Shown here piece by piece: positions 58,189 through 64,000 of a DNA stretch of 64,000 nucleotides (the stretch's first letter is position 1; every line of letters begins with the position of its first letter). The notes under the pieces are model-generated. The model did no database searches. It was given only the letters and a program-made list of their open reading frames with translations, and was not told where the DNA came from. The stretch covers positions 611,127 through 675,126 of the forward strand of contig CACMJS010000001.1 of the NCBI GenBank assembly GCA_902614085.1, written 5' to 3'. Made by a program: the position numbers and the translations under genes. This stretch comes from an uncultured Alphaproteobacteria bacterium (lineage in GTDB: Bacteria; Pseudomonadota; Alphaproteobacteria; HIMB59; GCA-002718135).

Positions 58189-59528
58189 TGGCTTCAACAG
58201 CAGACAGACTAGCAAATAATCTAAATTTTGGAGCTTTAGGAAAAGCTACAGAACTAAGACAAAGACTTCTTTTTACTTTAGGGGCATTAATTGTTTTTAG
58301 ATTAGGTACATTTTTACCAATTCCAGGAATAAACCCTCTTGCTTTACAGCAATTTTTTGAACAGCAATCATCAGGTATTTTAGGAATTTTTGATACTTTC
58401 TCAGGTGGAGCTTTAGGAAGAATGGGTATTTTTGCACTAGGGGTTATGCCATACATATCTTCTTCCATTATTATGACATTAATGCAATCAGCCATACCTC
58501 ATCTTAAATCTCTTAAAGAACAAGGTACTAAAGGCAGAAGACAATTACTTCAATACACAAGATATGTGACAGTAGTTATTGCTGCTGTTCAGGGATATGG
58601 GGTATCAATTGGTTTAGAGTCTATGCAGACGACATATGGAAATATAGTTTTTGATCCTGGTTTATTTTTTAGACTCACAACAGTAATAACATTAGTTGGT
58701 GGAACTGTTTTTTTGATGTGGTTAGGTGAGCAGATTTCATCAAGAGGTGTTGGGAATGGGATTTCCCTAATTATTACAGCAGGCATAATTGCTAATTTAC
58801 CCAGTGCATTTGTTAGTACTCTTCAATTAGGAAGAACAGGAGAACTAAGTATTGCATTTATATTAGGAATATTAATACTTATATTGTTATTGATAATTTT
58901 TATTGTTTTTGTTGAAAAAGCTCAGAGAAGACTGCCTGTTCAATATCCAAAAAGACAAGTTGGTAACAAAATTTATGGTGGTCAAAGTTCTCACTTGCCA
59001 TTAAAAATTAATACAGCTGGAGTTATTCCAGTAATTTTTGCTTCTTCTATTTTACTTCTTCCAAATACAATGTCTGGTTTTGGCGCTGGTTCTTCAAGTG
59101 ATATTTTTATTTTAATTTCTAGTTACCTAGGAAGAGGCCAACCTCTTTATTTAGCTCTTTATGCTGCAATGATTATATTTTTTGGCTTTTTTTACACTTC
59201 AATTGTTTTTAATCCAGATGAACAAGCTGAAAATTTAAGAAAATATGGCGGTTTCATACCTGGAATAAGACCAGGCAATAATACTGCAGCTTATATTGAG
59301 TTTGTGTTAATTAGATTAACGACTATAGGAACAATATATTTGACTTTTGTTGCACTCCTACCCGAATTTTTATTATCTAGAACCTCTATACCTTTCTATT
59401 TAGGTGGCACTGCTCTACTTATAGTAGTGGTTGTGATGATTGACTTTATAACACAGGTTCAATCACATTTATTCCAACATCAATATGAAGGATTACTTAA
59501 AAAAACTAAATTAAAAGGTAGAAGATAA
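58188..59528 (+). CDS. secY: Protein translocase channel SecY
   Basis: SecY (446 residues) is the ten-helix channel for protein export and membrane insertion. Signatures: GIFDTFSGGALGRMGIFALGVMPYISSSIIM, TRYVTVV, WLGEQISSRGVGNGISLII and PEEQAENLRK-like PDEQAENLRKYGGFIPGIRPG. The C-terminus ends LKKTKLKGRR. Overlaps rplO by one base; adk follows one base later. Confidence 0.99.
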   Translation: MASTADRLANNLNFGALGKATELRQRLLFTLGALIVFRLGTFLPIPGINPLALQQFFEQQSSGILGIFDTFSGGALGRMGIFALGVMPYISSSIIMTLMQSAIPHLKSLKEQGTKGRRQLLQYTRYVTVVIAAVQGYGVSIGLESMQTTYGNIVFDPGLFFRLTTVITLVGGTVFLMWLGEQISSRGVGNGISLIITAGIIANLPSAFVSTLQLGRTGELSIAFILGILILILLLIIFIVFVEKAQRRLPVQYPKRQVGNKIYGGQSSHLPLKINTAGVIPVIFASSILLLPNTMSGFGAGSSSDIFILISSYLGRGQPLYLALYAAMIIFFGFFYTSIVFNPDEQAENLRKYGGFIPGIRPGNNTAAYIEFVLIRLTTIGTIYLTFVALLPEFLLSRTSIPFYLGGTALLIVVVVMIDFITQVQSHLFQHQYEGLLKKTKLKGRR

Positions 59529-59529
59529 A

Positions 59530-60102
59530 TTGAGTAACATAATTTTTTTTGGCCCACCTGGAGCAGGCAAGGGTACTCAAGCTAAAATAATATCTGAACA
59601 CTTAAACATTTCGCATCTTTCAACAGGGGATATATTGAGAAAAAAATTATTAGAAAATGATAATTTGGCAATTGAATTAAAAAAAATTATGGCTGCTGGT
59701 AATTTAGTTTCCGATGATATTTTGAATTCAATTGTATCCTCAAGACTAACTAAAGAAACTTCTAAAGGTTTTATTTTAGATGGCTATCCAAGAACTTTGC
59801 ATCAGTCAGAATTTCTCATTAATTTTCTCTCTGAAACTTCTAGCTCAATAGATTATATTTTTGATATTCAAATAAATTTTGAAACTTTAAAAAATAGGAT
59901 ACTAAAAAGATCATCAGAAGAAAGCAGAGATGATGACAATATTAATGTTGTTGAAACAAGATATAATGAATATCTAAATTCAACACAAAAGGTATCGAAC
60001 TTTTACAAAGATAAATATAGTACCAAATTCTTCGAAATAGATGGATCTTTAGAAATTGAAGAAATTACACAAAATATCAAACAAATTTTGAAAAAATCAT
60101 GA
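59530..60102 (+). CDS. adk: Adenylate kinase
   Basis: Adk (190 residues) interconverts ATP + AMP and 2 ADP. The P-loop FFGPPGAGKGTQAKII is at residues 6-20, then HLSTGDILR and LDGYPRT. The LID (KRSSEESRDDDN) is the short form seen in many alphaproteobacteria, without the Cys zinc site. The start is TTG 59530: no ATG lies before the P-loop and the protein then begins with the usual short M-S-N-I-I. Last gene of the long rpsL-adk run. Confidence 0.97.
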   Translation: MSNIIFFGPPGAGKGTQAKIISEHLNISHLSTGDILRKKLLENDNLAIELKKIMAAGNLVSDDILNSIVSSRLTKETSKGFILDGYPRTLHQSEFLINFLSETSSSIDYIFDIQINFETLKNRILKRSSEESRDDDNINVVETRYNEYLNSTQKVSNFYKDKYSTKFFEIDGSLEIEEITQNIKQILKKS

Positions 60103-60131
60103 AAAACAGCCAAAATTTAGCACATCTCCAC

Positions 60132-60161
60132 TTGACTACCTGTATGATTTTCATGTATTCA
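60132..60161 (+). promoter_or_regulatory. Promoter of the rpsM-rpsK-rpoA-rplQ operon
   Basis: In the 87-base gap between adk and rpsM, TTGACT (60132-60137, within CTTGACT) and TATTCA (60156-60161, spacing 18) fit the same pattern as the promoter before rpsL. The start site would be about 20 bases before the rpsM ATG. The rest of the gap is featureless. Confidence 0.48.
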
Positions 60162-60189
60162 CCCTCATTCATTTTTTTTAGATATATTT

Positions 60190-60570
60190 ATGGCTAGAAT
60201 ATCAGGTGTTAACATTCCAACTAATAAAAAGGTAAATATCGCTCTAACCTATATTTTTGGTATAGGAAGAAAGTTTGCCTTAGATATATGTAAAAATGCT
60301 TCAATAGATATCTCTAAGCGAGTGAGTGAATTAAATGAAGATGAAGTAAATAAAATCAGAGACTTAATTGATAAAGATTATTCTGTAGAAGGTGACTTAA
60401 GAAGAAAAATATCTCTAGATATTAAAAGATTAAATGATTTAGGTTGCTACAGAGGTCTTAGACATAGAAAAAAATTACCTGTTAGAGGTCAAAGAACACA
60501 TACAAATGCTAGAACAAGAAAAGGTAAAGCAGTCGCAATAGCAGGAAAGAAAAAAGTTACAAAAGGATAA
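60190..60570 (+). CDS. rpsM: 30S ribosomal protein S13
   Basis: S13 (126 residues) is a 30S head protein touching L5 and the P-site t[31 protein letters not shown] at the start and the tail [25 protein letters not shown]. First gene of the alpha operon; rpmJ (L36) and infA, which precede rpsM elsewhere, are not here. rpsK follows after one base. Confidence 0.99.
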   Translation: MARISGVNIPTNKKVNIALTYIFGIGRKFALDICKNASIDISKRVSELNEDEVNKIRDLIDKDYSVEGDLRRKISLDIKRLNDLGCYRGLRHRKKLPVRGQRTHTNARTRKGKAVAIAGKKKVTKG

Positions 60571-60571
60571 A

Positions 60572-60952
60572 ATGGCTGAGAAAAAAAAATCAAAAGTTAA
60601 AAAAAAAATATCTTCGGGTGTTGCTCACATCCTTTCATCATTTAATAATACAATAATTACTATATCAGATGAAAATGGAAATGCATTAGCATGGTCATCA
60701 TCTGGTCATAAAGGTTTTAAAGGATCTAGGAAATCTACACCTTATGCAGCACAAATTGCTGCTGAAGACGTTGGTAATAAAGCAAAAGAATACGGTTTAA
60801 AAAATCTTAAAGTAGAGGTCTCTGGTCCAGGTTCTGGAAGAGAGTCTGCTCTTAGATCATTGCAATCTATTGGATACGTGATTACTTCAATTAAAGATGT
60901 AACACCAATTCCTCATAATGGATGCAGACCAAGAAAAAGAAGAAGAGTTTAA
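60572..60952 (+). CDS. rpsK: 30S ribosomal protein S11
   Basis: S11 (126 residues) is on the 30S platform. [50 protein letters not shown] and [44 protein letters not shown] are full family matches. rpoA follows after 15 bases, with AAGGAG between. Confidence 0.99.
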   Translation: MAEKKKSKVKKKISSGVAHILSSFNNTIITISDENGNALAWSSSGHKGFKGSRKSTPYAAQIAAEDVGNKAKEYGLKNLKVEVSGPGSGRESALRSLQSIGYVITSIKDVTPIPHNGCRPRKRRRV

Positions 60953-60967
60953 AAAAGGAGCATCTAA

Positions 60968-61990
60968 GTGTTACAAAAAAATTGGAGTGAATTAATTAAG
61001 CCTACAAAAATGGAAGTCAATGTAGATGAAACAAATGGTAGAATAGGTAAACTTACGGCTGAACCCCTTGAGCGAGGCTTTGGTTTAACTTTAGGTAACT
61101 CTATAAGAAGAATTCTTCTTTCATCATTACAGGGAGCAGCAATAACATCAGTAAAAATAAAAGGTGTCGTTCACGAATTCTCTACTATTCCTGGTGTAAA
61201 AGAAGATTTGACAGAAATATTATTAAACTTAAAATCAATAGCTGTTAAAGTACACTCACCTGGATTAAAAAAAATGTATCTGAAGTCTACTGGCTCCGGT
61301 GAATTAAGAGCTGGAAATTTTGAAGCAGACTCTGAAACAGAAATAATGAATCCTGATCAACTAATAATGACATTAGACTCTAATGCAGATGTTGAAATTG
61401 AAGCTAATGTTGAAACTGGCAAAGGTTATGTCTCAGCCGAAGTAGCTGAAGATGAAGACAAATTGATTGGTGAGATTAAATTAGATGCAATGTTTAGTCC
61501 TGTTATTAAAGCTACATACAAAGTTGAAAACAGTAGGGTGGGACAAGTAACAGATTTTGATAAATTAGTTTTCGAAGTTGAGACAAATGGTGCGATGGCA
61601 CCAGATGATGCTATTGCTTTAGCTGCTAGAATATTGCAAGATCAATTACAACCATTTATTAATTTTGATGAACCAGAGGTATTGCCTGATCAATCTCAAA
61701 TTGAAACATTATCATTTAATTCAAACTTACTTAAAAAAGTAGAGGAATTAGAATTATCTGTACGATCTGCTAATTGTCTTAAAAATGATAATATAATTTA
61801 TATTGGAGATTTAGTTCAAAAATCTGAATCAGAAATGTTAAGAACTCCAAATTTTGGTAGAAAATCTCTGAATGAAATTAAAGAAGTGCTTCAACAAATG
61901 GAATTAAATCTTGGAATGTCTGTTCCTGATTGGCCTCCAGAAAATATTGATGAACTTGCAAAAAAATATGAGGATCCTTTTAATAAATAA
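60968..61990 (+). CDS. rpoA: RNA polymerase alpha subunit
   Basis: RpoA (340 residues). The start is GTG 60968, with AAGGAG at 60955-60960, seven bases upstream. N-terminal dimer domain: [39 protein letters not shown]; linker; C-terminal DNA-binding domain [47 protein letters not shown], with the UP-element-binding helix-hairpin-helix. rplQ follows two bases later. Confidence 0.99.
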   Translation: MLQKNWSELIKPTKMEVNVDETNGRIGKLTAEPLERGFGLTLGNSIRRILLSSLQGAAITSVKIKGVVHEFSTIPGVKEDLTEILLNLKSIAVKVHSPGLKKMYLKSTGSGELRAGNFEADSETEIMNPDQLIMTLDSNADVEIEANVETGKGYVSAEVAEDEDKLIGEIKLDAMFSPVIKATYKVENSRVGQVTDFDKLVFEVETNGAMAPDDAIALAARILQDQLQPFINFDEPEVLPDQSQIETLSFNSNLLKKVEELELSVRSANCLKNDNIIYIGDLVQKSESEMLRTPNFGRKSLNEIKEVLQQMELNLGMSVPDWPPENIDELAKKYEDPFNK

Positions 61991-61992
61991 AT

Positions 61993-62430
61993 ATGAAACA
62001 TAATATTAAAAACAAAAAATTAAATAAGACTTCATCCCACAGGAAAGCAATGTTTATGAATATGTCTAATGCTCTTATAAAACATGAGCAAATAACTACA
62101 ACTTTGGCGAAAGCAAAAGAACTTAAAAGATTTGTTGAAAAAATTGTTACACTAGGAAAAAAAGGAGATTTATTTTCACGAAGAAAAGCAGTTTCCATTC
62201 TACAAGATCAAAAAATCTCAAAGAAAGTTTTTGATGTTCTTGCCGAAAGATATAAGTCTAGGGCTGGTGGATATACAAGAATTGTTAAGTTAGGTAATAG
62301 ATACGGTGATAATGCACCAACTGCTGTTATCGAATTTGTTGATAGAGATGAGGCAGCTAAGGGATTAGATAGTGGTCCAGTTATTGAAAAAAAATCTACT
62401 GAAGAAGTAGAACAACAACCTCCAGTTTAG
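61993..62430 (+). CDS. rplQ: 50S ribosomal protein L17
   Basis: L17 (145 residues) is at the 50S tunnel exit. [58 protein letters not shown] and [32 protein letters not shown] are typical; the C-terminal acidic tail (about 20 residues) is a mild extension. Ends the alpha operon; crcB follows after six bases. Confidence 0.98.
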   Translation: MKHNIKNKKLNKTSSHRKAMFMNMSNALIKHEQITTTLAKAKELKRFVEKIVTLGKKGDLFSRRKAVSILQDQKISKKVFDVLAERYKSRAGGYTRIVKLGNRYGDNAPTAVIEFVDRDEAAKGLDSGPVIEKKSTEEVEQQPPV

Positions 62431-62436
62431 AAAATA

Positions 62437-62805
62437 TTGATTAATTTAATTTTTGTAGCTGCAGGTGGAGCAACTGGAGCAATACTAAGATATATTCTAA
62501 CAAACTTAAGCAAAACTATATTTACCTCAAGTATTTATGGAACTCTTACAGTAAATATTATAGGCTGTTTTTTGATTGGATATCTTGTAACTTCGGATTT
62601 CTCAAAAAATATTAACGAAAATTTTGTTAAATTTTTTTTAATTATAGGTTTACTTGGATCATTCACTACTTTTTCCGCATTTTCCTATGAAGTTGTTAAT
62701 TTAATTATTTCTAAAAAAATCCTTATAGCATTTATATATATTTCTATTTCAATATTCGTCTGCATTTTATTTGCATACTTTGGAATGTTAATTAATAAGT
62801 TTTAA
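62437..62805 (+). CDS. fluC: Fluoride ion channel FluC (CrcB)
   Basis: A 122-residue membrane protein with four helices. Family motifs: AAGGATGAILRY, TLTVNIIGCFLIGYL and GLLGSFTTFSAFSYEVV, where the conserved Asn, Gly, Thr and Ser line the fluoride path. FluC works as a dual-topology dimer. TTG start at 62437; no riboswitch is possible in the six-base gap after rplQ, so it is not controlled by a fluoride riboswitch here. rluC follows after one base. Confidence 0.92.
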   Translation: MINLIFVAAGGATGAILRYILTNLSKTIFTSSIYGTLTVNIIGCFLIGYLVTSDFSKNINENFVKFFLIIGLLGSFTTFSAFSYEVVNLIISKKILIAFIYISISIFVCILFAYFGMLINKF

Positions 62806-62806
62806 T

Positions 62807-63721
62807 TTGATAAAAAAAATACATATTAAGAAAGATTACGAAGTTAGGCTTGATAAATATTTAAAGAACTTATTTACCTCTCTTACACAAAGTTTTATTG
62901 AAAAAAATATTAGAAAAAAAAATATTTTAATTAATAACGCTCGTACAAAAGCAAATTATGTTGTCAAATTAAATGATAATTTAATTATATTAAATTTCCA
63001 TGAAGAACTTTACAAAAATAAAATAATTTATAAGAGAAATATTAACATATCAGATAATGATTTAAAAAAGTTTAATAAATCAATTATTTTTCAAAATAAC
63101 AATTTTTTAGTTATCAATAAGTGGTCAGATATTGCAACACAAGGAGGTAGTAAAGTAAATGTTTCGATTGACCATATAATAAAAAATATTAACCCCGATT
63201 ATAGACTCGTTCACAGACTTGATAAAGAGACATCAGGTTTGCTTTTGATTTCAAAAAATTTAAAATATGCAAGATATTTTTCAACACTTTTTAAACAACA
63301 TTTAATTACAAAGTTTTACATTGCTATATGTGAGGGAAGTCCAAAAAATAAAAATTCTAAAGTTCTTTTAAATATAAAAAATAAAAATCAGGAAATTGAG
63401 AAAACTATAACTAACTACGTTGTTATAGGTAACAAAAATAACATAACACAAATTCTATATAACCCTGAGACTGGCAAAACTCATCAATTAAGAAAAGTTT
63501 CTAAAAATCTTGGTTGCTCAATAATAGGTGATCAAAAATATAATATCAATTCTAAGTACAATAATGAAAAACTAATGTTACATGCCTTTGCTCTGAAATT
63601 TACAATTTATGAAGAAAAATTTAGTTTTATTTCAGAATTACCCAATTATTTTCATACTTTTATTAAAAAAAATAAATTAAAATTTAAAGAAAATTTAGAA
63701 AAAGAATTAAATAGTTTTTAA
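62807..63721 (+). CDS. rluC: RluC-type 23S rRNA pseudouridine synthase
   Basis: A 304-residue RluA-family enzyme: S4 domain at the start (DYEVRLDKYLKNLFTSLTQSFIEKNIRKKNILIN), then VINKWSDIATQGG and the catalytic HRLDKETSG with its Asp. RluC-type enzymes make pseudouridines at 955, 2504 and 2580 in 23S rRNA (E. coli numbers). Start is TTG 62807, one base past crcB. This is the second RluA-family gene in the window. Its last 15 bases overlap convergent lipB. Assignment to RluC, not another RluA type, rests on the S4 domain and place. Confidence 0.85.
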   Translation: MIKKIHIKKDYEVRLDKYLKNLFTSLTQSFIEKNIRKKNILINNARTKANYVVKLNDNLIILNFHEELYKNKIIYKRNINISDNDLKKFNKSIIFQNNNFLVINKWSDIATQGGSKVNVSIDHIIKNINPDYRLVHRLDKETSGLLLISKNLKYARYFSTLFKQHLITKFYIAICEGSPKNKNSKVLLNIKNKNQEIEKTITNYVVIGNKNNITQILYNPETGKTHQLRKVSKNLGCSIIGDQKYNINSKYNNEKLMLHAFALKFTIYEEKFSFISELPNYFHTFIKKNKLKFKENLEKELNSF

Positions 63722-64000
63722 TTTGTCTAAAAAAATTTTTTTAAAACCTTCATCAAATTCTTTTTGATCTATTTTAATACCTAACTCATTCAATGAAGTA
63801 TTTTTATACTCTTTTAATCCACATGAATGAATAGAATTATAATATTTTAAATCAGGATTAATATTAAAACTCATTCCATGATAAGTAATCCATTTTTTAA
63901 CTCTAAGACCAATAGCGCTAATTTTTTTTTCCTTATCAAGTGTCATTTTATTATTCTTAATTACCCAAATACCGACTCTATCTTTAAATGCTCTTGCTTC
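63707..64000 (-). CDS. lipB: Octanoyltransferase LipB, 3' part only
   Basis: The minus-strand frame stays open to the window end, so the N-terminus is missing. The visible 97 residues include KDRVGIWVIKNN, KKISAIGLRVKKWITYHGMSFNINPDL and CGLKEYKNTSLNELG, which match the C-terminal half of LipB, where the cysteine and lysine (AIGLRV and CGL) are catalytic. LipB transfers octanoyl from acyl-carrier protein to lipoyl domains. The internal ATG at 63946 is not the start. Overlaps rluC by 15 bases at the 3' end. Confidence 0.9.
   Translation of the reverse strand, partial: EARAFKDRVGIWVIKNNKMTLDKEKKISAIGLRVKKWITYHGMSFNINPDLKYYNSIHSCGLKEYKNTSLNELGIKIDQKEFDEGFKKIFLDKLKTI

Noticed and set aside
62431-62436. 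Fluoride riboswitch before crcB
   Set aside because: Only six bases separate crcB from rplQ, so no riboswitch can fit.
63707-63946. Short lipB starting at 63946
   Set aside because: The frame is open to base 64000 and the upstream codons read KDRVGIWVIKNN, part of LipB.

Overview
The window is a 64 kb piece of an AT-rich, tightly packed alphaproteobacterial chromosome. Evidence for Alphaproteobacteria: the runs ymdB-yebC-tolQRAB-pal-cpoB-tilS-ftsH-glmM, hisZ-purA, rluD-rpoH, pdxH/fabI-aroC and rlmB-tRNA(Tyr)-tRNA(Gly)-tuf-tRNA(Trp)-secE-nusG; an RpoH with the sigma-32 box; and CTTGAC-type -35 elements. The strong A+T bias, small gaps, many 1, 4 or 8 bp gene overlaps, and TTG start codons point to a streamlined, probably free-living marine lineage. 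I cannot place it to genus. No insertion sequence, prophage, CRISPR array, rRNA gene or replication origin was seen. No gene-free stretch exceeds 300 bases; the longest are 36989-37172 (a structured L10 leader) and 33388-33557 (promoter region of the tRNA/tuf operon).

Layout. 1-13.3 kb, plus strand: end of ymdB, yebC, a 97-residue PD-(D/E)XK nuclease-like gene where ruvCAB normally lies, the Tol-Pal cell-division complex with cpoB, tilS, ftsH, glmM, hisZ, purA. 13.3-23.7 kb, mixed strands: rpoH-rluD, a DUF6476-like gene, xseB, tlyA, fabI-aroC, pdxH, then a long minus-strand run (yeiH-like and tauE/safE-like exporters, a 135-residue membrane protein, a TIGR02186-type protein, usp, pyrE, a small nucleotidyltransferase). 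23.8-32.5 kb: a formate oxidation island made of mobA and fdhD (minus), a TupB-type tungstate permease, mobB, moeA (plus), tusA (minus), a two-subunit NAD-linked formate dehydrogenase with a fused NuoE/NuoF-like beta subunit, and a 40-residue lipoprotein. 32.5-35.1 kb: four tRNAs, rlmB and tuf. 35.1-62.4 kb: secE-nusG, rplKAJL-rpoBC, then the merged str/S10/spc genes rpsL to adk, then the alpha operon rpsM-rpsK-rpoA-rplQ. 62.4-64 kb: fluC/crcB, rluC and the 3' end of lipB.

How the parts work together. The formate island holds metal uptake, cofactor maturation, sulfur delivery and the enzyme, and fits formate-to-NADH energy conservation, most likely with tungsten. The neighbouring anion-exporter genes suggest handling of sulfite or a related anion, but substrates cannot be read from sequence. 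The ribosomal block is conventional except that rpmD (L30) is missing from its usual place and tuf does not follow fusA. The most unusual point is the replacement of ruvCAB by a small nuclease gene between yebC and tolQ.
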